A stretch of DNA of 58,000 nt. Origin: Cryptomeria japonica (taxonomy: Eukaryota > Streptophyta > Pinopsida > Cupressales > Cupressaceae). Location: the NCBI RefSeq assembly GCF_030272615.1, contig NC_081414.1:916991509-917049508 (forward strand). Reading direction: 5' to 3'. The notes under the pieces were generated by a model. It searched no databases, was not told where the DNA came from, and worked only from the letters and a program-made list of their open reading frames with translations. Every line of letters begins with the position of its first letter. The stretch's first letter is position 1. A program made the translations under genes and the position numbers. Below, in pieces: positions 1 to 10,228 of this stretch.

Positions 1-480
1 ATCTAGAATAAGAAGGCTTTGATTGTCAAGTTTGATGTACTACATTAAAAATATTTTCTATTGAGAAGGTAGGAAGGTTAATTCTAGCTTCAAACAAGAA
101 CTACTTTACTTGAGTTCTATTCTACAATCCATGACTTAGCCATATATCCAAATGTTATGGGTATTTTATTTAACACTATAGGTGATACAATTTTTTTTTG
201 TAGAACCTTTATAGATTAAAATTGGACTTGGATCACCAAAAAGTGTACCTACAACTTCTATAGGGGCAACTTGGTATTCAACTTGAAAGTTATCTGCTAC
301 TCCTTGGATCCTTTGTTGGAAATTTGATTGTTGAGAAGGTAATGGTGTACCTCAATTCTCTGTGGGACATTGATTTGTGCAACAGTCTCCACTGCAATGA
401 AAACACCCTCCAATTGGTCTTTTCTTTTCTATTGAATGATTATCATTAAAAGGTTCCTTTCTCTTAGGATACTTTATTCC
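1..480 (-). pseudogene. Decayed Ty3/gypsy gag-protease fragment
   Basis: Read on the reverse strand, about 365-405 encodes CFHCSGDCCTNQC. This looks like a retroviral zinc knuckle (C-x2-C-x3-H-x4-C) whose histidine has become cysteine. About 130 bases further on, near 195-230, ILIYKGST resembles the protease core ILI-D-S-G-ST with the catalytic aspartate changed to tyrosine. The order (knuckle, then protease) fits a Ty3/gypsy Gag-Pol. Several stops interrupt the frame and the left part leaves the window. It runs opposite to the old pol remnant at 1409-1530, so it is a separate insertion. The family call rests on two degenerate motifs. Confidence 0.42.
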
Positions 481-1408
481 TCTTATGATTTTGAAAATCA
501 TTTGGACAAGTTTTGAAATCTAATAATAAATATTTAGGGGACGGGTATTAGTTGTCATTACAGCTAACTTCATGCATCCTAAGCTCCTAAATGATAGATT
601 AGATTTTGACGATTTATTTTTTGTTTTCTTTATATATGATTTAAGTATTTATAACTATTGTTTTGACTTCTGAATAGTTACGATGAATACAACAGATTTT
701 ATTCTACATGAAAAAATCAAAAAGTGATCACACAACTGTAAACATAAAAACACAAAACCAAAACAAAATGACTTCACTGTTTTGGATAGTGTTTTCTCTA
801 CCACTTATTCTTAATGGACTCGTGAGCGACGAAACTGACGTTCCAACTGTAATGCTCAAAAAATCATGAGTTTTTTTGGATAAGTTCGGAAGAATGCAGA
901 TGATTCTCCAACTCTTACCATGAAGACGAACATGATAGCTTTTCTATCTCTTTCTTTAAGTCTTCACAATACAATCCAATCTGATTCATTACAATCTCAA
1001 ATTATTTTATTCTGCACATTCACAGCTTATAAATTTATAGGCAGAAACCAAAAATCCATGCAAACATTTACCACGTTGGGCATTAGCATTAAAACTATAT
1101 TGAGACAAAATAATCTCCACAAAATATAGAAAGTAGAAGTTACTCAGGATAATTAAAGGACGAGATTTTAGTAGGTATATCTGAATTAATCAAAGTTTTT
1201 AGGATTTTAATATTAATAGATAATAAGAAGAGATCATTAAGCAACAAGAGTTCTAAAGGTTCAGGGAAGGTTATTGGAGTTTATCTGATATATTTTGATT
1301 TTGAATTATTAATTAATATTATATGGGAATATTGTTATCAATATTTTGTTTCTTCTAGTAAGAAGGTTGACTATTTAATATATTCTAATAAAAAGAAATA
1401 ACTTGTTT
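481..1408. other. AT-rich stretch without recognisable gene
   Basis: I see no coding homology, terminal repeat or tRNA here. The one short open frame (920-1129) has low-complexity composition and no family resemblance. It is most likely decayed transposon sequence. Confidence 0.5.
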
Positions 1409-1410
1409 AG

Positions 1411-1530
1411 AAGAAAAGGCTCAACTATATCATTGAGAGGATATTGAAGAAGGGTGATGATTAATGTATAGTTAAGAAGAAATTAATTGTCTGGAAGAAG
1501 AGGCTCAACTACATCATTGAGAGTATATTG
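1411..1530 (+). repeat. 84-bp tandem duplication, second unit split by the solo LTR
   Basis: AAGAAAAGGCTCAACT at 1411 recurs as AAGAAGAGGCTCAACT at 1495, a period of 84 bases. The first unit continues ATTGAAGAAGGGTGATGA. The second stops at 1530, where the solo LTR begins, and resumes after 21694 as ATTGAAGAAGGGCAATGA. The duplication therefore shows what the site looked like before insertion. Confidence 0.8.
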
Positions 1531-1939
1531 TGTTAGCACATAATTTTTCAAATTATTTATGCTATTGAGATACTATTTGCTTATGTTTTAAACAAGTATT
1601 TTTTATCATGAGAATAGTTACTGCTGAAATTTTATGTGCAGGGGTAATCCTACAACATCAATTCCCATCCATCTATGATCTATTTCTAGAGAGTCAACCA
1701 TCAGCCGGGCAATCAGGGGGTGGCACTGAGTAAAGATAAGGTTTTCACTTTGACAAATTTAGCCAAAGAAGCAAGAGCTATGTGATATCTCAGAGGTTGA
1801 GCTTGTGTAAGGTTTTGTTCAGTTTATATATAAGAAATCATAAACATGTGTATTTCATTAAGGGGAGCACATTTTATAAGCATATCAAACCATCGGTGTA
1901 GCTTACCCTAAAGAAAGCACCTTAGCAAAGCCAAAGGTC

Positions 1940-2420
1940 ATTGGGAAGTGATTAATTATCGCAAGAAGGGGATAGAAGTTATCCCGATACCCGATAGACA
2001 CATCAGGATGATATACACCGACTTAATAATTACTAAAGTATCATCAGTGTAGCTTTCACTATCGAAACATGCGGATTATTGTTTTGCCGATAGCCGATAA
2101 GGCTATCAATTAAACTTACACCTATAGGAAGAGATACATTAGTCATCGACATAACTTAAAGAGATTAGGATTTATCATTTCAAGCTATCCCGATACCCGA
2201 TGTAATAATAAAGCAGGAGGTTCATCAAAGAAAAACTAACTATCGACAAAAGAGCTATTCAAGGTTATGCCAATACTCGATGGAGGCACCGGGAAGACAC
2301 ACGCCGATAAACAACAAAGTAACTTAAGGAATGAAACATTGCCGATGATGCCAAGGGAGTAATTCATTGGGAAAGCATATGCCGATGAGCCATTACAAAT
2401 GCAATTCAAAACTGAAACCA
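1940..2420. repeat. CGAT/GCCGAT motif-rich U3 region of the solo LTR
   Basis: The words ATCCCGATACCCGAT (twice, near 1980 and 2190), GCCGATAGCCGATAAG (near 2092) and several single GCCGAT words are scattered over about 480 bases upstream of the LTR reading frame. The related LTR has a similar CGAT-rich block at 52020-52640. The spacing is irregular, so this is a motif field and not a tandem array. A role as U3 regulatory sequence is inference. Confidence 0.6.
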
Positions 2421-2554
2421 AAGAAGCCTTTATTTAATGCTTACAATTGAGTAGATTGATGGCTCACATGAGGAAAATTAAGAACAAAATGCAGAATGCG
2501 TCTTAGTAAAAAACACGCAAGGTGAGAATTATTGCTCACGGTTCTTCACGCATC

Positions 2555-3488
2555 ATGGAAGCTTCAAGTTCATTAGGAAGAAATAGGAGTGCTAAGGGCT
2601 CAGAATCCACATCTAAAAAATAAAAAACAACGGAAGTCCCTCCCGGACAGAAACTGAATCAAGACATTATTGATCAATTCTAGTCTCTAGGTCCAAAATC
2701 AAGAAGGTTGAAACAACATTTGCCTAGAAAAGACTAGCTTGAAGACATGTTTAAAGGGGTTGGAGATGTATGGACAAAGGTGAGGGGTTATGAACTCTTC
2801 TTGTTTCATTTTCTGAGAAAAGACAAAGAAGTGCCAATTTGTAACCTGTGGATAACCAACTTAGGTAAACTGGTTGTTCCAAATATTTTCATAAATATCA
2901 GACTAATGGAAGTCTTGGTCAAAAATTATATCAAAAATTATAATTCTGTAAAGAGATGCATTCAGGTTCCATATGTTGAGATGTTTATTAGATTTAGTCG
3001 TGGCACCATAAATGAAGTTTTTAGCGTAGACCCTAACCCTGATGTACCCTTGTCATTTGAAGAACTAGAGGAGGAATTTTTTATAATGGATACTACTTAC
3101 AAAGGGTGGAACTTAGCCTTTCATGGGGTTGAGAAGGGCATTCTGATAGAAGAGGATGGTCCCCCATTTAATATGGATATGTTCAGACACTACTTATAGT
3201 ACACCTATATGTCGTGCAGAAAGGTTGGAGGTATAGAGGTCCCTGATGTAGCTAATATTGGGCCACTGGTGTTGGTAGCAAGTATACAGATGTATGAGTC
3301 GAGACCCTTTGATTATGGTACTTATCTTGCAGAGAAATTACTTGAGGGTTTCTTGAACCTCAAAGATAACAGGGAACCCACTTTTAATTTTTACTCGTTG
3401 ATGCATTTGATTTTATTTTATGGAAGATTTTGGGGCATGTGGCCAATGAGTTTAAAATTGAACACAGTGGATAGAGAAGGTAAAGAAC
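2555..3488 (+). pseudogene. LTR-encoded ~1,000-aa protein, 5' half (copy 1)
   Basis: The first in-frame ATG is at 2555. The N-terminus is Ser/Lys/Arg-rich, followed by a globular region with NLGKLVVPNIFINIRLMEV, FIRFSRGTINEVFSVD and a helical stretch ending FYSLMHLILFYG. In-frame stops occur near 2621, 2678 and 2732, then again just before 3209. The frame is then cut at 3488 by element A and resumes at 18705 in the same phase. The closest relative in the window is the frame at 52970-56110. The layout (I-N/T-x-V-F motif, then a helical A/L-rich segment) recalls the domain databases call 'putative plant transposon protein', but I could not search. The function is unknown. Confidence 0.7.
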
Positions 3489-4636
3489 TGTTAGGTCCAA
3501 CCAGGAAAGCTAATGTACTGAGAGGGGAGGGGTGAATTAGTACTTCAAAAATTTTATTCAATAATAACTTTACTGATAAACATAAACCGAATATTGTAGA
3601 TCTCAAAATATATAATGCTTAAACATAATAACATTCATACACATTTCACTCCATAACACAAATATTTTGGTTATGCAAAAACTCTTGTTTAGAGAGAAAA
3701 ACTGTGGTGGGGATGGCACCCACAACTTCACTACTGCAATAATAAAGGTTGCTCGGTTAGAGCTACATGTTTAGCTATTTCTGATAGCTTACCCTATTAG
3801 GAGTATCAAGATCTTTAGATCTACCTTGCTAAAGGATTTTACAAACACTTTTACAAAATGTTGTACCCGGTTAAAGGCTTTATAGTTTATAGACTTTGTT
3901 AGTGTCTTTTACCCTGTTAAAGGTTCTTATTACAACTCAAATAATACAATCAAAATCTTTACAAAATATCTGCAACTTTACATCTGAAATGTTATAGCAG
4001 ACTCTATGTGCTCAATATGACATTACCTTGCTCATAGTATACCTCAGTAATTGATAAATCAACTCGGTAAACCCTTCTGTTTACTCTGTCCCATAAACTG
4101 TTCTTTGAAGACTTTCTCGGTGACCTCTGAATATCTTTGGCATTCTTAGCAATCACAACTCATTGTCTCTCCTTCTGTTTAATACTCAAATCATTCTTTA
4201 TAAATAGATCTTTGGGATGGTGATCTGTTCATGCTTCGATCTTACAAACAAGATTCATCAAATGAATAAACATAGAAAATATTTCATTGGATAAACTTCC
4301 TCAAAATCATACAAAATCTTGAAGTGCAATTTCCTATGTGATAATGGTTAGATCTTCTTGAGCTTTGTAACACGTTTCACATATGTGTCCAGGTTCATTG
4401 AATCTGGTAACACATTTCTACTTGGTTTAGATTACTTGGTATTCCTTCTTTGCTGCTCGATAGACATAGAATGTTACTCAATAGACAACTCAGTGTATAC
4501 TTAACTTTGTGACTCCTTTCTTCTGTAACCGACTGCATTAGTGCTTACCGACTGAATATTTCGGTAGTGTTAACCAACTAGAGTATGTAGGATGACTTTG
4601 GACATAAAACTAATGACAACTTAATAAGTAATAACA
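3489..4636 (-). repeat. Element A, left LTR (3' LTR in its sense)
   Basis: It begins TGTTAGGTCC and ends AAGTAATAACA, and matches 17573-18699 along its length. The visible differences are scattered substitutions and an extra stretch of about two dozen bases near 4440-4470, absent from the other copy. The divergence makes A clearly older than G. Confidence 0.9.
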
Positions 4637-4945
4637 ATCTCCCCTTTTGACATTAGTTTGGTATGTTTGACAAAATTGTTTTCAAAGTCATAAATCAAAA
4701 TCTATATACTACAAAATTTGACTAAAATGACAGTATATACAATTGTCAATGAATAGTAACATACTCAGATATATACTCTCCTTATCAATATACTGTTCAT
4801 AACTTAATTTGCATGCTCCTGTGATCAATGCTTGGAGTTCACTGCTCTATGCTCTTTGCTCCCCCTGTCAAATTCAACTATACACTCGGATACACTGTTC
4901 TGCTTGGTACACTCCCCCTTATACTCGGTACACTCCCCCTTTTTG
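4637..4945 (-). promoter_or_regulatory. Element A polypurine tract and reiterated purine tracts
   Basis: On the reverse strand TCAAAAGGGGAGAT (4637-4650) abuts the 3' LTR and is the expected plus-strand primer. Similar AGGGGGAG tracts recur near 4858-4866, 4911-4920 and 4931-4945. D and E show the same multiplication of purine tracts. Confidence 0.75.
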
Positions 4946-4958
4946 ACAAACATCAAAA

Positions 4959-7798
4959 CTAGTTACCATTCGGTGGGGGAAACTGATCAAAAATAGATTT
5001 GTACTTAGTTCGAGCATCAATGAGAGCATTGGTAAGTGCACCCTTGACACTTTCCCTTAAAGAATTCTGAGCTATAATATCAGCTAGCAGTGAAATTAGA
5101 CCATCTCATGTGCTTCCCTTGGCTTGAGTGGACAACTGTGTAGCTCGGTTGATCTGCTCTTGGATTCATGAAAGATGGGGAATAAATAATGTCTGAAGAG
5201 TCGTGATATCCATCCTGATTTTGTGCTCTTCATCCGAAGTTCCAACTATTGAGCCATAAGAGTTTGTAGCTTGGTATAAAAATTCTGAACAAAATTTGTC
5301 TTGGTGGTCAATTTATTGGAGAGATCGGTGATCTCTTTTTCAATAGCTTCGGTCTTATGCTTGATGTCCTTAATAAATAATGAAAATGTACATAATTTCT
5401 GGAATAAATAAAGAATGTGCTTGAGTTGAGGGGACAACTCAGCAATGAATCCAACAAGCTTGATTTTACCGATAGCAATGTCTTTCTGCACTTTTCAATC
5501 ATTTTGGCAGTTAGCTCTTTGTCCTTTAATTTGCTAAGGTATTCTGAAGTGTCTACTCCCGATGCTTCTAATTTAGTGAGTAGTTTATCCAATTGTATAT
5601 GGATGGCAACATCTTTATTCACGGTAGCTTCAGGTAGAATATCTGCCAATAATGCTTTAACCTTTTGAAGTACTTGGTTCTTCTTCTGAATAGCCATTTG
5701 TCTTTCTTGTTTTGCTTTGGCTTTGCAGAGTTCTCCAAATTCAATAAGTGCTTGCCCTTTCAGTTTGGAAATGTCAACATTGGGCAACACAATAGGTTTA
5801 GACAGATCTACCTTGAAACTATGCTTTTTCATTTTCTTTTCCTTGGATGATGAGGCTTTCACCGATTGAACTAGTACAATGGCTTTGGAGGCTTGTTCAT
5901 CCTTGATAGGTTGCTCGGTAGAGACAACAATTCTATCAGTTCCTTTAGCCTCTGATGAGTCCTTCAATGATTTTGAACTTGGGGTCTTAGTAGCAACAAT
6001 TTCAGTGCATGCAGGTGCTTGAGAAGTATGTTCCTCGGTGGCCTGAGGAGTAGATTCTCCTTTTGTAGACTATTGACCCTCTTTGACTTGATCAATGTCC
6101 TGAGGTTGCTCGGTGATCACTTGCTGGGTTACCGGAGCATAGGACTTGACTTGTTCCAAAACTGATTCACTTGATACCAGTTTGGCATAAGCATTTCCTT
6201 CTATCATTTCTTGTTCCTATACCTCAATATCCATGGCATCCTCATCTTGTTGAATAGTTACAGCAGGATCTTGCTCGGTGATGTCAACAATTTCTACTTC
6301 ACCTTGAGTTTCTTCAGTCTGAATTCTGAAGATGTCTTGCCATTTTTCTTTTGTCTCCTGTTCAACTTCAAGATAGAGTCCATTCATCATTTTCAGAGCT
6401 CTTTGCTTCACTAGAAATTTTGTCTGGTAGTTTTTCAAATGTTTTCTTATATCTTCTACCGACATGTCTGGAAAGAGATGTACCAAAACTCTTTCTCTCA
6501 TTTGCTTCTCCGAGTCCATAGCATATTTCCATCTGTTGTCAATATGAGAATATAATGCTTTTGGAAGAAAATCAGTCACTTCCAATGGAACTACTCAGAA
6601 TTTAAGAAGTGTACATACAACTGACTCTTCTATTTGCCTCTTTTCTTCTTCTGTCTGAGAGTCATATTTGACATACCTAAATGACCCAAATCCTCCATAT
6701 TGTTTCAAATTAGCACAAAAGTTGTCAACACTGTGTACATCTTCCTTTGTGCTTTTGACAATCTGAAATTTAATTTTGTCTTTAGATTCTGTGTCACTTG
6801 ACTCCTTATTCAAAATGAGTCTCCTGGTTGACTTTCTATAAGTCTTAGTAACCTTAGGCAATTCAACAGTTTTCTGCCTCTTACTGGGTGACACTACAGA
6901 TGATCTAGTGTTTGGTCTTTTGACTTGTGGAGTCGGTGATACCTTAGGTGTATCATGTTTCTTTCTTTTCAATACTTTGCCCTTTGGCAACTCGGTGCTC
7001 AGAGTATTTGCTGCTTCTTGAGATTCAGATTCTTCCTCTATTGAAAGTAGCTCATTTGTTGACTTAGTAGGTGTGGAGGTAGAACCTTCTCCAAATTTCT
7101 CAGTTAAGTCTTTTATCATTTAGTGGTTTTTCTTGTAGCCTTCGGTACTACTATGCTCATTTTTACCTTTTGTTTTACCTCTTCATAGGTACCATATCTG
7201 AGCTTGGTAGAGTGCCTTGGAAGTGCCAAAAAGGCATCTATCTGTTGTTGAGAAATTTCAGAATCAATCTCATAACCCATAGGTGATAAGGATTGAGTTC
7301 TGGGTTCTACTGCATTGACATAACAGTAGTCGGTGTCTACTTCAAAACATATATCATCCTTATATTTCTCCACTAACTGAGGTGGGATTTTGTACCTATT
7401 ATGCATCTTTTCTTGAAATTTGCTAAAATAATCATCCATTATATCATTGAAATTATCACCTAGCTATTTGATAAAATCATTTATCTGATGGGTGATTGGT
7501 CGGTGTAACTCCCAGACAACATTACTGACTGTGGAAGAATTTCTGAAAATAGAAAAATATGCACACTAAGAGTGATCTAAACTTTAGTGTGTTAGCCGAG
7601 TTATTCTTCTTGGGTTTCCTTATAGTGTTGAGATTTTCAAATAAGTTTTTCAACAACACTTCACATAGATCAATCTTCATGCCTTTCTTCACAATCTTGT
7701 AGGCCAAATCTACAGCTACACACGGTACACTATTTTCCATTGCCAATTGAAAGAAACAATAACCAATGACTCTAATTGTAAATTTTAGCTCTGCATCT
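4959..7798 (-). pseudogene. Element A second frame, main part of ~1,000-aa protein
   Basis: This continues the frame that starts at 15631 and is interrupted by element G at the GTAAC site. Segments in order: a domain with KIDLCEVLLKNLFENL, the motif PPQLVEKYKDD, a Lys/Ser/Thr-rich disordered stretch full of KR and TPK words, the conserved EEEKRQIEESVV near 6650, and a Lys/Glu-rich coiled coil ending FDQFPPPNGN before a TAG at 4959-4961. Several stops and frameshifts separate the open pieces. It is collinear with the second frame of element E (RIDLCEWLKDELIDNLKKI, ISQEIVDKYQ, DEKESIENSVI). The function is unknown. Basic, disordered and coiled-coil parts suggest nucleic-acid binding or assembly, which is inference. 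Confidence 0.7.
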
Positions 7799-7803
7799 GT
7801 AAC

Positions 7804-8613
7804 TGTTTATGGTGAAAATGGATAACAATGATAACAATATTGAAAGGCTAAATGAATTCAACCACCAAACCCTAGCCTAACAATGAACAAAGATCCACCA
7901 TAACATATGAAGATTACCTAAGACAATGCAAATAACTCAAAATCACAAAGATTATACCATCACATGTCCAATAGGGTTTTGATCTCCATTCTTCCTATCT
8001 CCATTGATCTTGCTTGATATACTTGCTCTCAGATTTTTGTATGCACAAGAGCTCAACAAAGAACGGAATGTGGTTGCAAGTGGAATTGTAGTGTAGCCAA
8101 GTACTCCAAAATCAGTCATTAGGATGTGTCATTAGGATATGTCATTAGGATATGTCATTAGGGTTTGACAATGAAGAAAGCATCTCCTTAAATAGAAGAC
8201 ACAATATGAAATGGAGGGTTAAGATTGAGAGGTGTAAAAAGAGAGGTCGGCTAGGATTAGAGGGTAGGTATAAGAAATACCAAAATAATGAAAGAGGTAG
8301 GTAGTGTATGAATTAAGAGATGAATGACATGTGTCATGTGTAGAAAAAGATAATGAATTAAATAAATAAATAAAGATTTATTTAATTAATAGAAGAAGTA
8401 GGACAATTAAATAAATAAAATATTTATTTAATTTAGGAAAGGGATAATTTAAATAAATAAATGTATTTATTTAAATGAGAAATAAGGCTAGAAGAGGATA
8501 AACGAATTAATTAAATAAATATAAATTTATTTAATTAATAGAAGAATTAGGCTTAGATAATTAAATAAATAAAATATTTATTTAATTAGACATGACAATT
8601 TTGGGTGTCTACA
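7804..8613 (-). repeat. Element G, left LTR (810 bp)
   Basis: It begins TGTTTATGG and ends GGTGTCTACA. It holds two full copies of the 13-bp unit GTCATTAGGATAT where the right LTR holds three. The only substitutions I see between the LTRs are 8093 G versus 14577 A and 8503 C versus 15000 T. TTAAATAG near 8187, read on the reverse strand as CTATTTAAGG, is a plausible TATA box. Confidence 0.93.
8357..8588. repeat. Array of five AT-rich palindromes in the G LTR
   Basis: Five near-perfect inverted repeats built from AATTAAATAAAT...ATTTATTTAATT follow one another every 45-55 bases: about 8357-8390, 8404-8433, 8446-8477, 8504-8539 and 8557-8588. The spacers are short and purine-rich. The same array occurs at about 14852-15085 in the right LTR. 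In the element's sense this lies near the start of U3. Confidence 0.85.
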
Positions 8614-9124
8614 TTTTGCCCCTCTTTGAGACAATGCGGCTTGTCGCGTTGTTTCAAAGAAGATAAGATGAACTGATACAAAGTTGCCCCAGTATGGGAA
8701 TGATATGCCCCCTCGAGAGATTGGATGAAAATGTCTGAAAAGATTGCAGACAATCTCTCGATAAGAAAGAAAGGCTAGAATGGATTGACCGGATAAAGTG
8801 ACAAAGTCACGAGATGAAGAATACTGACTCGGGAAATAAGAGCTAGGGCTAGGGTAGGCTATAAGATAGACCACGGGCAAAAGACATCCTCATTGTCATC
8901 CACACCCCTACGAGATCATAGTGCAGAGCGAGAAAAGAGCAGCAGCAGTCAGCAGCGATGGCATTCTTTCATAGATTCGACCGTGTTCGCCGATTCCAGT
9001 GACCAGCCGATGCAGGAGAGCCGGTAAGTACCCGAAAACCTCCTCGTACTTTCACGCATTTCGAGTTTTGTCATAAATGCATGTTTAGGAGCAATAAATG
9101 CGCTAGGAATAGGATAATTTAAAT
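8614..9124. other. Element G 3'-type internal region (polypurine side), non-coding
   Basis: On the reverse strand CAAAGAGGGGCAAAA abuts TGTAGACACCC, a typical plant Ty3 polypurine tract and LTR start. The next bases match the start of F's interior at 25742 (TTGCCC-TCTTTGA-AATG and a following TTCAAAGAA), where gag runs in the sense the tract predicts. No gene is seen. Confidence 0.65.
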
Positions 9125-9245
9125 ATGCAAAAACGCGCAACCGCGTCTGTGTCAGTGCCAGGCGCGTCTGTGTCCCACTTCTACATTTCACAAAGCACAG
9201 ACGCTTCTACATTTCACAAACGCGTCCGCATTCATCACAAACGCG

Positions 9246-9363
9246 GTTCTACCAACAATCAAGTGAACAATCAAACAACTTCTAAACCACGAAGGAAGTA
9301 CACTCCATTGGGAGAACCACTTGAATCAGTATTCAAAAAGCTTGTAGCGAACAAAGTGATCAC
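9246..9363 (+). repeat. 118-bp direct repeat inside gag, copy 1
   Basis: It matches 9921-10038 with one mismatch (CCATTGGGAG versus CCATTAGGAG). Copy 2 is in the natural place, just before the knuckle. Copy 1 replaces the start of gag. Such near-identity in otherwise decayed DNA means a recent copying event. Confidence 0.93.
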
Positions 9364-9920
9364 AGCTTGCATTGAGGTAGCGGCAGAAGAAACATACTTG
9401 ATGAGGTTGTTCCCACAGAGCTTAGGTGACCAAGCTATGGAATGGTTTTCTCAATTACCTCCCAGTATTAAGTCATGGGGCGACTTAGCAGAGGCATTCA
9501 TTCAGCATTTCTCTTACAACATTGAAACAGATGTCTCAGTTACTACCTTGTGCAATACGAAACAAAAGGAAGGAGAATCTTTCGCAACATTCTTACAGAG
9601 ATGGAGAAACTTAGCTAGCAGATGCTCTTGCGAAATCCCACAAAAACAAATGGTGGAGATGTTCACACAAAACGTTAACAAGGCTATTGGCTATGATCTC
9701 AGAAAAGCTTGTTTGTCTACATTCAAGGATGTCATTGAAAAGGGCCTAGCAACAGAAAAGGTCTTAATTGAACAAGGAGTTATCAAGCTATTCAAAGAAA
9801 ACAAAGAGGACTTCAAAGGAAAGGACAAACCAAAATTTTGGAACAAGAATAAGAACACAGTTAATGATGGTGTTGTTGATGCCAACATAGTGAGACCAAA
9901 GTTCGTCTTTTCTGGATCAA

Positions 9921-10038
9921 GTTCTACCAACAATCAAGTGAACAATCAAACAACTTCTAAACCACGAAGGAAGTACACTCCATTAGGAGAACCACTTGAA
10001 TCAGTATTCAAAAAGCTTGTAGCGAACAAAGTGATCAC
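9921..10038 (+). repeat. 118-bp direct repeat inside gag, copy 2 (original position)
   Basis: It encodes the RRKYTPLGEPLESVFKKLV segment that precedes the Gag knuckle in Tat-type elements. F has the equivalent RQFTPLGQSIESALEELL in its own gag. It is identical to 9246-9363 except for one base. Confidence 0.93.
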
Positions 10039-10228
10039 GGTCCCAGATTTTCCTCCATATGAACCAAAGGTAAAACCGAATTGGTGGAATGATGATGAAT
10101 TTTGTGAGTTTCATAAGAGCAAGGGTCACAAGACAAGTAATTGCCATTGATTGAAAAACATTGTACAAGATCTCATTGACAGAGGAGATATTGAGATTGA
10201 GGGACATTAATCTAACCAAGAGCATGAG

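Larger units (their letters stand above)
9125..10150 (+). pseudogene. gag: Tat/Ogre-type Gag with replaced N-terminus
   Basis: The capsid-type domain (about residues 78-190) contains SLGDQAMEWFSQLPPSIKSW, the core of the plant retrotransposon Gag family. The C-terminus has CEFHKSKGHKTSNC (C-x2-H-x4-H-x4-C), the knuckle variant typical of Tat/Ogre Gag. The frame is open for 341 codons, but its N-terminal 80 residues are not a normal Gag start: they read through a GC-rich repeat and then a 118-bp copy of this gene's own 3' segment. A stop follows the knuckle, and LKNIVQDLIDRG continues behind it. Gag packages the element RNA, and this version lacks its true front. Confidence 0.8.

Noticed and set aside
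920-1129. 69-codon open frame in the left flank
   Set aside because: No homology, repetitive Ser/Leu composition, no neighbouring signals.
3209-3535. Open frame apparently ending in PTRKANVLRGEG
   Set aside because: The end is an artefact: after 3488 it reads into A's LTR. The true frame continues at 18705.
4196-4206. TATAAATAG on the forward strand in A's LTR
   Set aside because: A's terminal signals show reverse sense. The reverse complement CTATTTATA is equally TATA-like, so it does not indicate a forward promoter.
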